64,000 bases of DNA, taken from assembly GCA_963833885.1 (NCBI GenBank), contig CAWHZU010000002.1:1-64000 (forward strand), read 5' to 3'. A model generated the notes under the pieces. The model was given only the letters and a program-made list of their open reading frames with translations, had not been told where the DNA came from and ran no database searches. Of the stretch, positions 25,141 through 33,924 are shown piece by piece (the first letter of the stretch is position 1; every line of letters begins with the position of its first letter). Origin of the DNA: JASHPR01 sp963833885 (GTDB lineage Bacteria > Actinomycetota > Actinomycetes > Streptosporangiales > Streptosporangiaceae). The position numbers and the translations under genes were made by a program.

Positions 25141-26778
25141 ATGACGATAGCCAGCCGCTTCTTCGGGCGGACGATGAAACTGCCGCCCGCGTCGAACCAC
25201 GACGTGCAGGTCGAACGTGACCTGCGGGTGCCCATGGCCGACGGGGTGCAACTGCTCGCCGACCGGTACCTGCCGCACGTGGACGGGCGGCCGCCGCTGG
25301 TGTTGGTCCGCTCGCCGTACGGGCGGCGCGGGATCTGGGGGATCTTGTTCGGCCGGGTGCTGGCCGAGCGAGGCTTCCAGGTGCTGGTCCAGAGCTGCCG
25401 TGGAACGTTCGGCTCCGGCGGCACCTTCGACCCGTTCGGACCCGACGAGCATGACGACGGCCTGGCCACGGTCGCCTGGCTGCGCGAACAGCCCTGGTAC
25501 CCAGGGTCCTTCGCCACGACCGGGCCGAGCTACCTGGGCATGGTTCAGTGGGCGATAGCTGCCGACGCCGGGCCCGAGCTCAAGGCGATGTGCCCGCAGG
25601 TGACGACCTCCGACTTCCGGGCTCCGTTCTACGGCGGCGAGGCGTTCTCGCTCCAGACGGCGCTGACCTGGGTCAACCAGGTCGCGGGCCAGGAACGGCG
25701 ATTCGCGTTCGTCCGCCAGTCGCGAGAGGACCACAGGCTCCAGCCGCTGTTCGACAGGCTGCCGCTGCGCGATCTCGACCGGCTGGCGACCGGCAGCCAC
25801 GTCGCTTACTACCAGGACTGGCTGGCCCACAACGATCCCGGGGACGACTACTGGAAGGGCCGCCGGTTCTCCGACACCCTGAACCGGGTGGCCGCCCCGG
25901 TCAGCATGGTCGGCGGCTGGAACGACATCTTCCTGCCGTATCAGCTGCGTGACTACGCCGCGCTGCGCAGCGCCGGGCACGAGCCCTACCTGACCATCGG
26001 GCCGTGGCGGCACGCCGACCAGGAGGCGGTGGCCGCCTGGGCGAGAGACTCGGTGGCCTGGCTGCGGGCGCACCTGCTCGACGACCGAAGCCTCCTGCGG
26101 CCGGACCCGGTCCGGATCTTCGTCACCGGCGCGGAGGAATGGCGCGACCTTCCGGCGTGGCCGCCGGACACCCAGCCGCAGCGCTGGCACCTGCAGCCGG
26201 ACGGGGCGCTCGGCACCGAGCCGCCGGCCGCCAGCGAGCCGGACCGCTACAGCTACCACCCGGGCGACCCCACACCGAGCCTGGGCGGGCCGGTCGGCCT
26301 GCAGGGCGCGGCGCGAATGGACAACCGCATGCTCGAGGCCCGTTCCGACGTGCTGACCTACACCAGCACCCCGCTGCCAGCCGACCTCGAGTTGTTCGGC
26401 GAGGTCTCGGCAGACCTGTTCGTGCGCTCCAGCCGCGAGCACACCGACTTCTTCGCCCGGCTGTGCGACGTCGACCCGACCGGCGCGTCGATCAACATCT
26501 GCGACGCCCTGCTCCGGCTGACGCCGGGCCGGCCGGTTCCCGAGCCGGACGGCACCATCCGGCTGCGGTTCCCGCTCTGGCCCGCAGCCCACCGCTTCCG
26601 TCGCGGCCACCGGCTCCGGCTCCAGGTCTCCAGCGGCGCGCACCCCAGGTACGCCCGCAACACCGGCAGCGGCGAGCCGCTAGCGACCGCGACCACGTTG
26701 CTCAGCGCCGACCAGCAGGTGCACCACGATCCCGAGCATCCGTCAGCGGTCATCCTGCCCGTCGCCACCGCGGTCTAG
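25141..26778 (+). CDS. CocE/NonD family hydrolase (S15 peptidase-like)
   Basis: A 545-residue alpha/beta hydrolase with X-Pro dipeptidyl-peptidase S15 architecture. Catalytic Ser is in TTGPSYLGMVQWA (GxSYxG), the Asp in GGWNDIFLPYQ, and the His in TIGPWRHADQE; a C-terminal jelly-roll domain follows (LELFGEVSADLFVRSS, RLQVSSGAHPRY). Such enzymes hydrolyse acyl esters or amides, as in cocaine esterase and glutaryl-7-ACA acylase. Start at ATG 25141 with AGGAG 9 bases upstream. No signal peptide, so cytoplasmic. Its last 36 bases overlap the convergent dynamin-like gene. Confidence 0.9.
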   Translation: MTIASRFFGRTMKLPPASNHDVQVERDLRVPMADGVQLLADRYLPHVDGRPPLVLVRSPYGRRGIWGILFGRVLAERGFQVLVQSCRGTFGSGGTFDPFGPDEHDDGLATVAWLREQPWYPGSFATTGPSYLGMVQWAIAADAGPELKAMCPQVTTSDFRAPFYGGEAFSLQTALTWVNQVAGQERRFAFVRQSREDHRLQPLFDRLPLRDLDRLATGSHVAYYQDWLAHNDPGDDYWKGRRFSDTLNRVAAPVSMVGGWNDIFLPYQLRDYAALRSAGHEPYLTIGPWRHADQEAVAAWARDSVAWLRAHLLDDRSLLRPDPVRIFVTGAEEWRDLPAWPPDTQPQRWHLQPDGALGTEPPAASEPDRYSYHPGDPTPSLGGPVGLQGAARMDNRMLEARSDVLTYTSTPLPADLELFGEVSADLFVRSSREHTDFFARLCDVDPTGASINICDALLRLTPGRPVPEPDGTIRLRFPLWPAAHRFRRGHRLRLQVSSGAHPRYARNTGSGEPLATATTLLSADQQVHHDPEHPSAVILPVATAV

Positions 26779-28488
26779 CCGTTCCAGCCGGGCCAGCCGG
26801 GCCAGCACGCCGCGCAGCGCCTGCTCCCGGCCGGCCAGCTCGGCGAGCGTGCCCGCCGCCTGCCCGGCCGTCTGCTCGCGAAGAACCGCGGCCGCCCGCA
26901 GCGCTCTGGCCAGGCGGTCGGTGCTGCCAAAGTAGCGGCGCCCGGCGGCCAGGACGAGCTGCCTGGTCGCCTCGGCCAGGCGCTGCTGCAGGTCGGCCCT
27001 GGCCCGGCCGATCTGCCGCTCGGCTTGGTCGCGGATCTCGCCGAGCACGTGGTGGCGGGCCAGCCGCCGCCCCAGTTCGCCGGGCAGCCTGCGGCGGACC
27101 GCTCCGGCCAGCAGCTCCGCCTGATCGATGCTCTCGGCGACCGAATAGAAGAACCGCCGGTCCGGCGCCAGCCGCTCCTGCGGCCCCGGCGTGGCCAGCT
27201 CGAGTCCGAGTAGCTCGGCAGCTGCGTCGCGGACCGCGCCGAGCTCGGCAGCCAGGTCGCGGGTGAGCCGGTCGTCGAGCGCGGCGAGCCCGTCCTCCAG
27301 GCGTTCCCGCTGCGCCTGCCGCCACGAATCGGCACCGTCCACGGCCAGCCGGGCCAGCCGGGCCCGGCCCTGCTGCTCGATCTCGCCCGGCGGCGCCGCG
27401 GCCAGCTCGCCGTCGAGCAGGCCGCCGATCGCGGCGCGCAGCTCGGCTGCGAGCAGCGCGGTCTGGAGTTCCGCCGCCTCGTTCAGCCCGGCGAGCATCC
27501 GCCTGGACTCCGCGGCCGCCAGGTCAGCGGCGGCCGTGCCGCGCTCCTGGACCGCCGCCAGCCGGGCCGTAAAGGCCGTCACTCGCCCGGCAGCATCTGA
27601 GCTGCGCAGCTCGGCCGCACGCCGGGCCAGCGCTATCTCATCGATCCCCGCGCTGGCGACGCGGCCGAGCTGCCCGGCCGCCGATCGCCGCAGGTCGGCG
27701 GTTCTCCCGGTATCGAGGTACGCGCCGAAGTCGGCGGCGAACGCGGCGAATCCCGCGTCGCCAGCATCGGACAGCGCCGCCCGGGCCGAGACCGGGTAGA
27801 CCCGCACCGGTGCGCCGACGGCCTGGCCAGCGATGCGCTCGGTGAACCCGACGGCCTCGGCCAGTCCGGCGGCGTCGGTGTAGTCCGCCTTGTTCAGCAC
27901 TACGAACGTGGTCACGGACAGCCCGTGGACGCGTTCCAGCAGGTCGCGCTCGGCCGCCGAGACCGGCGGGTCGGCGGTCAGCACGAAGATCGCCGCGTCC
28001 ATGGTCGGCAGCACGCCGTCGGCCGCCGCTGTGTTGTGTGCGTGCACCGAGCCGGTTCCCGGCGTGTCCACGATTTCCACGCCCCTGGCCAGGATCGGGG
28101 AATCCAGGCGGACGGTGATCGCCGCGACGCCGCGGGAGTTGCCGGAATTGCCGTGCTCGGTCCCGAATTTCCCGAGCGCCGATAGCGGGCAATGCGCGGT
28201 CCGGCCGTCGGTGAACGCCACCTCCATTGCCTCGCCGGTCCCATGTGTCACCGTGGTCGGCACGGCCGTCAGCGGGGTCACCCCCGTCGGCAGCACCTCC
28301 CGGCCCAGCAGCGCGTTCACCAGCGTGCTCTTGCCCCGCTTGGCCTCGCCCACGACCAGCACTCGCAGCCGCGCCGCCCGGAGCCGCTCCCGCAGCGCCG
28401 TCAGCACAGCGGTGTCGGATTCATCGGCCAGCCCGGCCAGTTCGTCAAACGCCGACGTCAGCGCGTCGGGCAGTTCGGGTGCGCGCAT
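26743..28488 (-). CDS. dynamin-family GTPase
   Basis: A 581-residue GTPase of the bacterial dynamin-like family. G1/P-loop GEAKRGKSTLVNALLG (residues 47-62), a conserved Thr-rich switch region (PTGVTPLTAVPTTVT), G3 IVDTPGTGS, G4 VVLNKADYTD. The remaining 330 residues are helical and strongly charged, with Ala/Arg/Glu heptads as expected for the stalk, and no clear paddle or TM segment. AGGAGG precedes ATG 28488. Actinomycete relatives often occur as pairs (as in DynA/DynB at the division septum or IniA/IniC under membrane stress); here a single gene stands without a partner. Confidence 0.88.
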   Translation of the reverse strand: MRAPELPDALTSAFDELAGLADESDTAVLTALRERLRAARLRVLVVGEAKRGKSTLVNALLGREVLPTGVTPLTAVPTTVTHGTGEAMEVAFTDGRTAHCPLSALGKFGTEHGNSGNSRGVAAITVRLDSPILARGVEIVDTPGTGSVHAHNTAAADGVLPTMDAAIFVLTADPPVSAAERDLLERVHGLSVTTFVVLNKADYTDAAGLAEAVGFTERIAGQAVGAPVRVYPVSARAALSDAGDAGFAAFAADFGAYLDTGRTADLRRSAAGQLGRVASAGIDEIALARRAAELRSSDAAGRVTAFTARLAAVQERGTAAADLAAAESRRMLAGLNEAAELQTALLAAELRAAIGGLLDGELAAAPPGEIEQQGRARLARLAVDGADSWRQAQRERLEDGLAALDDRLTRDLAAELGAVRDAAAELLGLELATPGPQERLAPDRRFFYSVAESIDQAELLAGAVRRRLPGELGRRLARHHVLGEIRDQAERQIGRARADLQQRLAEATRQLVLAAGRRYFGSTDRLARALRAAAVLREQTAGQAAGTLAELAGREQALRGVLARLARLERLDRGGDGQDDR

Positions 28489-28883
28489 ACCGCCTCCTAC
28501 CTATTCAGGCAGGGACCGTTGGCGGCAATGCCGCGGTTCGATGGCGGGCCCCTCCGCCGACGCCTCAGCCTCAGGTTAACTCGCCCACGGCGCCCCTGGC
28601 GTCCCGCCGCTGCCCCTGGCGTCCTGCCGCGGCCAATGCGGCGCGCGGCGCCCATTTTCCCGCCCTTTCGACTCCCTTCTCGCGACCCTCCCGCGCCCTT
28701 CCGCTCGCGAAGCGAGGACCCATTCTCCCGTCCATTGCCCGGCTATCCCATCACCGTGCCGGGCTGAATGTTTACGCTTCGCCGCGTCAGGCGATATAGC
28801 CCCTGCCATTAATAATGGCTGCCAGCCAATTATTAGGTCAATAAAGGTTAATGGACTGGCATCACGCACGGGGGGAATACTGC
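28489..28883. other. intergenic between divergent genes, holds repeat B
   Basis: 395 bases between the dynamin-like gene and the secreted protein gene. It contains repeat B (28508-28559), 20 bases before the dynamin start, and an AT-richer stretch (about 28795-28850) that probably carries the promoter of the rightward gene. No protein-like frame. Confidence 0.5.
28508..28559 (+). repeat. repeat B, copy 2
   Basis: 52 bases related in inverted orientation to 24108-24159: the first 19 and last 17 bases match, with a divergent centre. It includes a small perfect hairpin GCGGC-AAT-GCCGC and a GC-rich distal arm GGCGGGCCCCTCCGCC. Both copies sit in divergent intergenic regions. Confidence 0.75.
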
Positions 28884-30476
28884 ATGCTAGGGCAATGGAG
28901 TGATCGCCTGCGGAGGCGAATCTCGCACCGCGCGGCGATCACGCTAGTCATTACGCTGTCCGTTCTGGTGGGCGCCACGTCCTATGCTTTTGTCGGCTAT
29001 CTGCACCCATCGGCCGCCGGCCCTTCGGCCTGCAGGCGCCAGCCGATATCGGCCACGTCTGTCCTTTCCGGCTCACCGGCCGAGCTCGCCGCCGAGGTGG
29101 CGAACTCGCTGCTGGGATGCGCGTCCAGCGTCGTCGTCGCTAACGACGATCCGGCGTCTGTGGCCGCAGCCATGCCACTAGCCGAAAAGGCACACGCGCC
29201 GTTGCTGCTGTCCTCGCCGTTGTCCGCGACCGCGACCAGCATCGTTTCGTTCCGCGGCAGCCCAAGCCGAACCCAGTCGGCCAGTTCCGCGAGCACCCTT
29301 GCCGCCCTGCGGGAGATCAACGACCTGCACCCGCGCAACGTGCTCGTTGTCGGGCTGAAGACCAGCGAGCTTTCGGCGGAAATGCCTGGAGCCAGGGTGA
29401 CCTCTAACCCGGCCGGGCTGGCGGACATGTCGCAGCCCAAGCCGCTGTCCCACACGCTCGTCCTGGTGTCCAAGCAGAACGCCGCCGTAGCGATGGCGGC
29501 CACGGCAACCGCGGAGGCGGCCGGCGCCAGGGTAGTGGCGATGCCGGGTTACGACCCGCGCGGCGACTCGGCCACGATCACTACGATCGCCAAGGACAAG
29601 CCGCGGGACGTCCTCGCGGTGGGCAGCGGTTTCGGGCCGGCGAGCCGGCTGGATTCCCGCCTCGCCGTGGCCAGGACCGGCGTGCAGTTGCCGGACGGCG
29701 GCCAGCTCATCGTGCCGATGCACCGGCTGATCGCGCTCTACGGGCGCCCGGGGACTCCGTCGCTGGGGGCGCTTGGCCAGCAGGGCATCAGCGCCAGCGT
29801 CACCAGGATCAAGAAGCTCGCAGCGTCCTACCAGGCGTACAGCAAGTCGCCCGTCGTCCCGGCGTTCGAGATCATCACCACGCTCGCCACGTCCACCGCG
29901 GGGCCGACCGGGGACTACTCGTACGAGACTCCGGTGGCCGCGCTGCGGCCCTGGGTACGCGCCGCGGCCAAGGCAGGGATGTACGTGATCCTGGACTTGC
30001 AGCCGGGCCGGGCCAGCTTCCTGCAGCAGGCCAAGATGTACCAGCCGCTGCTGGAGCTGCCGAACGTCGGCCTGGCTCTCGACCCGGAGTGGGCGCTGAA
30101 ATCAAACCAGCTGCCGCTGCGGCAGATTGGCAACGTCGGCATCACGCAGGTGAACAGCGTCGTCTACTGGCTGGGCGAGCTCACCGCGGAATACCGCCTT
30201 CCGCAGAAGCTCCTCGTGCTGCATGAGTTCAAGGCCGGGGAGATCAGCGACCTGCCGGCTCTCGACGCCCATAACGACGACCTGGCCGTCGTCATGGACA
30301 TGGACGGGCAGGGCACACCGGCGATGAAGCAGGCGACGTGGAATTTCGTCACGCACACCACGCCTGCGGGGGTGCCCTTCGGCTGGAAGGATTTCTTCGT
30401 CAAGGATTCGCCCATGCTGAACCCGAAGCAGACGATGGCGCACTCACCACAGCCCGTGATGATCTCCTACGAGTAA
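28884..30476 (+). CDS. secreted cell-wall-associated protein with TIM-barrel-like domain
   Basis: 530 residues from ATG 28884, preferred over an ATG at 28851 because GGGGGAA lies 8 bases upstream. An N-terminal signal/anchor helix (about residues 18-40, ITLVITLSVLVGATSYAF) is followed by a region resembling cell-wall-binding CWB2-type folds (NSLLGCASSVVVANDDPA, VLVVGLKTSEL). The C-terminal 270 residues look like a TIM-barrel hydrolase-like domain (VVPAFEIITTLA, AGMYVILDLQPGRASFL, NVGLALDPEW, QKLLVLHEFK, VVMDMDGQG). Related proteins occur in many actinomycetes, uncharacterised. No catalytic pair can be assigned with confidence. Confidence 0.7.
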   Translation: MLGQWSDRLRRRISHRAAITLVITLSVLVGATSYAFVGYLHPSAAGPSACRRQPISATSVLSGSPAELAAEVANSLLGCASSVVVANDDPASVAAAMPLAEKAHAPLLLSSPLSATATSIVSFRGSPSRTQSASSASTLAALREINDLHPRNVLVVGLKTSELSAEMPGARVTSNPAGLADMSQPKPLSHTLVLVSKQNAAVAMAATATAEAAGARVVAMPGYDPRGDSATITTIAKDKPRDVLAVGSGFGPASRLDSRLAVARTGVQLPDGGQLIVPMHRLIALYGRPGTPSLGALGQQGISASVTRIKKLAASYQAYSKSPVVPAFEIITTLATSTAGPTGDYSYETPVAALRPWVRAAAKAGMYVILDLQPGRASFLQQAKMYQPLLELPNVGLALDPEWALKSNQLPLRQIGNVGITQVNSVVYWLGELTAEYRLPQKLLVLHEFKAGEISDLPALDAHNDDLAVVMDMDGQGTPAMKQATWNFVTHTTPAGVPFGWKDFFVKDSPMLNPKQTMAHSPQPVMISYE

Positions 30477-30501
30477 ATGTCCCAGCCTCTGCGCCCGGCT
30501 C

Positions 30502-30903
30502 TTACTCGCTGTCGGGGAGGTAATGGCGGGTCTCCGGGTCGGTGGACGGGTCCACCCAGACTCGCATGATCACCCTGCTGGTCGGATCGCGGAACCGCTC
30601 GCTGGTCCGCACCCACCCGGCACCCGGCCTGGCGGCCTGGGCGTGCCCGCGCCGCCTGGGCCTCGGGGCCGGGCCGGGTGCGGCCGGGCCGGGGGCCGGG
30701 CCAGCAGGCTGCGGCAGATCCGCCACGGCCGCGGTGGCCTCGTCCAGGTACGTCGCGGCCAGCACGACCTCCACCCGCCGGCGCAGGTCATCGAGCTCGA
30801 GCTCGCCCCGGGCGTAGTGCTCCTGGAGCCGGGCAACCAGGCGCTCCCGGCCGGCCTCAGTGATCAGCGATCGCGGCCCGCCGGGAGCCGGTGTCCCGGC
30901 CAT
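30502..30903 (-). CDS. DUF1707 domain-containing protein
   Basis: A 133-residue protein. Residues 12-66 match DUF1707 (TEAGRERLVARLQEHYARGE, LDDLRRRVEVVLAATYLDE). A Pro/Ala/Arg-rich linker and a C-terminal piece (RVIMRVWVDPSTDPETRHY) follow, which is not part of the domain. DUF1707 proteins often carry C-terminal membrane or DUF4190-type domains; none is present here. It starts 2 bases after the YbjQ-like stop and is surely co-transcribed with it. Confidence 0.8.
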   Translation of the reverse strand: MAGTPAPGGPRSLITEAGRERLVARLQEHYARGELELDDLRRRVEVVLAATYLDEATAAVADLPQPAGPAPGPAAPGPAPRPRRRGHAQAARPGAGWVRTSERFRDPTSRVIMRVWVDPSTDPETRHYLPDSE

Positions 30904-30905
30904 GG

Positions 30906-31253
30906 CTAAGTGGCGGGACGGACCACGACCGCCGTTCCGTAGGCCACGATCTCGGTGAACTGCTGCCCGATCTCGGAGGAGTCGTATCGCATCGCGATGA
31001 CCGCGTTGGCGCCCAGCAGCTTGGCGTTCTCGATCAGCCGGTCGAGCGCGTGCCTGCGGCTGTCCTCGAGCAACTCGGTGTACTGGGACACCTCGCCCTG
31101 GCGCAGCGCCTTGAATCCCGCGCCCACGGATCTGGCGAACCCCATGCTGCGCACAACCAATCCGAAGGCGACCCCGAGATCCCGCTCGACCGCCATGCCG
31201 GTCAGCCCCAAGGCCGTGGTCACCGGAAATCCGGCTGCTGAAGGTTCGGTCAT
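30906..31253 (-). CDS. YbjQ/UPF0145 family protein
   Basis: A 115-residue protein of the YbjQ (DUF74) fold: VTTALGLTGMAVERDLGVAFGL as VTTALGLTG plus VERDLGVAFG, the helix LEDSRRHALDRLIENAKLLGA and the strand GANAVIAMRYDSSEI. The family forms pentamers and is annotated as heavy-metal-binding on weak grounds. Start at ATG 31253 fits AGGATGATGG about 9 bases upstream better than two earlier in-frame ATGs. First gene of a two-gene unit with the DUF1707 protein. Confidence 0.85.
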   Translation of the reverse strand: MTEPSAAGFPVTTALGLTGMAVERDLGVAFGLVVRSMGFARSVGAGFKALRQGEVSQYTELLEDSRRHALDRLIENAKLLGANAVIAMRYDSSEIGQQFTEIVAYGTAVVVRPAT

Positions 31254-31313
31254 GGCCATCATCCTACGGTGACGGACCTTCGACCCCCGGCAGCTAAGGC
31301 TCGCGTCCGGTCC

Positions 31314-31544
31314 TCAGCCCTCGCTGTCCTTGCGGCGCCCGAAGACGAAATAGGACAGCGGTATCAGCCCCGCCGAGTTGATGAGCAGCCCGGCGAACCA
31401 GGCCCACTTCGGGCCGCGGACCTGGTCGGCCGCGCGGCGCTTGAGGTCGATCGCAGCCGCCGCCTTGAGGCCAGCCTCGGCCACGCCGCCCACGATGATC
31501 AGCTTGCGGGTGCGAGGGCTCAAATCGCTCCATCGCTTAGCCAT
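31314..31544 (-). CDS. small membrane protein (PLDc_N-like)
   Basis: 76 residues from ATG 31544 (MAKRWSDLSPRTRKL). It has one or two weakly hydrophobic helices and ends WAWFAGLLINSAGLIPLSYF then VFGRRK, which resembles the PLDc_N type ending (WxxxxxxxxxxGxxxYFxFGRR) of small actinomycete membrane proteins. Function unknown. A GTG at 31568 is an alternative start. Confidence 0.65.
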   Translation of the reverse strand: MAKRWSDLSPRTRKLIIVGGVAEAGLKAAAAIDLKRRAADQVRGPKWAWFAGLLINSAGLIPLSYFVFGRRKDSEG

Positions 31545-31713
31545 GGCTCCCGATGACTCCCTCCGCACCTGCCGCGACCAATCGCCCGTACTTTACACCG
31601 CGCGTTTTGCCGTGCCGGGTCGGTCACGGTCTCCAGGCTGACACGGTGGCATGGCCGATATGTCAGTAGGGTCGGGTTTAGACCGCAGGCTCGCGCCGGA
31701 AAGGACAACGCAC

Positions 31714-32685
31714 GTGCGCGCAGTAATCGCCGAGGCACACGGCGGGCCCGAAGTCCTCAGGCTCGCCGAGCACGATTCCCCACAGCCCGGCCCCGGGCAG
31801 CTCCTCGTCGACGTGACCACCGCCGGCGTCAACTACATGGACATCTATCAGCGGGAGGGCCGCCCGCCGTACCGCGGCGACGTCCCGTTCGTGCTGGGCA
31901 GCGAAGGATCGGGAACGGTCGCGGCCGTGGGCCCTGACGTGCCCGGCGTGCGGCAAGGCGACCGCGTGGCCTGGACCGGCATCTCCGGCTGCTACGCCGA
32001 GCAGGTCATCATTCCCGCCAACCGCGCGGTCCCGGTGCCCGAGGAGATCGACCTCGAGATCGCCGGCGCGGTCATGCTGCAGGGCATGACCGCGCACTAT
32101 CTGGCGACCGACACCTACCCGGTCGCGGAGGGCGATCCGGCCGTCGTGCACGCAGCCGCCGGGGGCGTTGGCCTGCTGCTCACGCAGATAGTCAAGATGC
32201 GCGGCGGCGTCGTGATCGCGACGACCTCCACGTTGCAGAAGGCGGAGCTGGCACGGGCCGCGGGCGCGGACCACGTCGCCGGGTACGACGACTTCGGCGT
32301 CGTCGTCCGCGAGGCAACCGGTGGCAAGGGAGCCACGGTCGTGTACGACGGCGTCGGGCAGGCAACGTTCGACGCCAGCCTGGCCGCGCTGCGCCGCCGC
32401 GGCTACATGGTGCTGTACGGCGGGGCCAGCGGACCGGTTCCGCCGGTGGATCCGCAGCGCCTGATGACGGGCGGGTCGCTGTTCCTCACCCGGCCCACGC
32501 TGGTCGACTACATCGCGACCCGTGAGGAGCTGCTTTCCCGGGCCGAAGACCTGTTCGGGTGGATCAGGCAAGGCAAGCTGGACGTCCGCATCGGCGGCCG
32601 CTACCCACTCGCCGAGGCCGCACGCGCGCACGAGGACCTGGCGGCCAGGCGCACCACCGGCAAGCTCATCCTGCTGCCCCGCTGA
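31714..32685 (+). CDS. NADPH:quinone oxidoreductase (zinc-free MDR family)
   Basis: A 323-residue medium-chain dehydrogenase/reductase. GTG 31714 is set by GGAAAGGA about 8 bases upstream. GroES-like domain at residues 1-120 (GVNYMDIYQREGRPPY, FVLGSEGSGTVAAVG), nucleotide-binding domain with HAAAGGVGLLLTQIVK (AxxGxxG) and GATVVYDGVG. No zinc-ligand cysteines are present, as in quinone reductases such as QorA. The reaction is one- or two-electron reduction of quinones with NADPH. The 3' end overlaps the convergent deformylase remnant by 20 bases. Confidence 0.88.
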   Translation: MRAVIAEAHGGPEVLRLAEHDSPQPGPGQLLVDVTTAGVNYMDIYQREGRPPYRGDVPFVLGSEGSGTVAAVGPDVPGVRQGDRVAWTGISGCYAEQVIIPANRAVPVPEEIDLEIAGAVMLQGMTAHYLATDTYPVAEGDPAVVHAAAGGVGLLLTQIVKMRGGVVIATTSTLQKAELARAAGADHVAGYDDFGVVVREATGGKGATVVYDGVGQATFDASLAALRRRGYMVLYGGASGPVPPVDPQRLMTGGSLFLTRPTLVDYIATREELLSRAEDLFGWIRQGKLDVRIGGRYPLAEAARAHEDLAARRTTGKLILLPR

Positions 32686-33170
32686 GCGGCCCGGTCGCCC
32701 GGCGCAGCTCGCGGAGCGCATCCTTGCGGTTCTGGCCGGTGAGCCGGTCGATGAACAGGATGCCGCGCAGGTGGTCGGTCTCGTGCTGCAACACCCGCGA
32801 GAGCTCGCCGGAGCCGGTCAGGGTGACCGGATCGCCGCGACGGTCGACACCGGTGACCACGGTGGTCATCGCGCGCAGGCACCAGGCGGACAGGCCCGGG
32901 ATGGACAGGCAGGCCTCCACGCCGTCGTAATCACCGGACGTCGCCGCGATGACCGGGTTGAGGATGCAGCCATGCTGGCCGTCGAAGTTGTAGGAAAAGG
33001 CGGCCAGGCTGACGCCGATCTGCGGAGCGGCCGCAGGCCCGGCCGGGCAGCAGGACGCTCTCGAGCAGGTCGTCGACCAGCCGGCCGGTGGCGTCATCGA
33101 ACCTGGTTACCGGGTCGCACGCGGTACGCAGCACGGGATCGCCGAGTAGCCGCAGTGGCTGGACGGTCAC
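32666..33170 (-). pseudogene. def: peptide deformylase, one frameshift
   Basis: N-terminal half (GTG 33170; PLRLLGDPVLRTACDPV) and C-terminal half lie in different frames, joined near 33050-33062. Downstream of the shift the three deformylase motifs are recognisable but altered: GPAAAPQIG for GxGLAAPQ, EACLSIPG for EGCLSVPG (metal Cys kept) and QHETDHLRG for HExxH (both His and the Glu kept). If the shift is a sequencing error the enzyme could still bind metal, although motif 1 is unusual. It is coupled by GTGA overlap to a PadR gene. Housekeeping deformylase is presumably encoded elsewhere; this would be a second, divergent copy. Confidence 0.7.
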
Positions 33171-33730
33171 CGGTCCGCCGCTGGCGCCTGGTCGGCGACC
33201 AGCTTGCCGATGCGGTCGAGTACCAGGTCGTGCCAGCGCAGCTCGGCCTCGATCCGGGTGATGGCGTGCTCGATGATCAGATCGTCGGCGGCGGTCTGAT
33301 CGGGCCAGGACCGCTCCCGCTCGTGCGCGAAGAACGCGGCCCTGGTGGCCAGCGCCTCGCGGCGGCTGGTGAAGTAGCCGCGCAGCGCGTCCTCGTCCAG
33401 GTCTGCGCTCACGGCTAGGGCCAGGTCGACTGGATCGGGCCGCAGCGCCAGCTCGCGGAGCGCCTCACCGCGCAGCGCCCGCAGTTCCCTGCGGCCCTCC
33501 GGGGTGATGGCGTAGACCGTGCGCGCGGGCAGGTTCCCCTGCTGTTCGGTGCGGACCGGCTCGATCAGCCCCTCGTCCTGCAGCCGGTGCAGCGCCGCGT
33601 ACAGCGATCCCGGCTTGACCTCTGACCACAGCTCGGTCCGGTCGACGCGCGCGTCCCGGCGGATCTGGTGCCCGTACATCGGGCCGCGGCGCGCGAGCGC
33701 GCCGAGCACAAACAGCCGAGTCGGATTCAC
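33167..33730 (-). CDS. PadR-family transcriptional regulator
   Basis: 187 residues. An N-terminal winged helix (LFVLGALARRGPMYGHQI, PGSLYAALHRLQDEGL) is followed by a PadR-type wing (RTVYAITPEGRRELRALR) and a C-terminal helical dimerisation region (VIL_AC domain). It begins at GTG 33730. Co-transcribed with the overlapping deformylase remnant; its target could be its own unit. Confidence 0.88.
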   Translation of the reverse strand: MNPTRLFVLGALARRGPMYGHQIRRDARVDRTELWSEVKPGSLYAALHRLQDEGLIEPVRTEQQGNLPARTVYAITPEGRRELRALRGEALRELALRPDPVDLALAVSADLDEDALRGYFTSRREALATRAAFFAHERERSWPDQTAADDLIIEHAITRIEAELRWHDLVLDRIGKLVADQAPAADR

Positions 33731-33924
33731 GCCCCCAGTCTATCGCGACCGCTCAAATTTGAGCACTCAAAACAGATCGACAGGGCTCGGCCGGTCGCGC
33801 CGAGCGAGCCAGCGCCTCGCGGCGCCATTTGCCCCGTCCCCGCAGGCCAATTCCCCGCGCCCGCATGTCCGGACGGTCTTTAATGGAGCGCAAGTGTCGC
33901 GAGTGACCGCTGTGGGGTGGCCTG

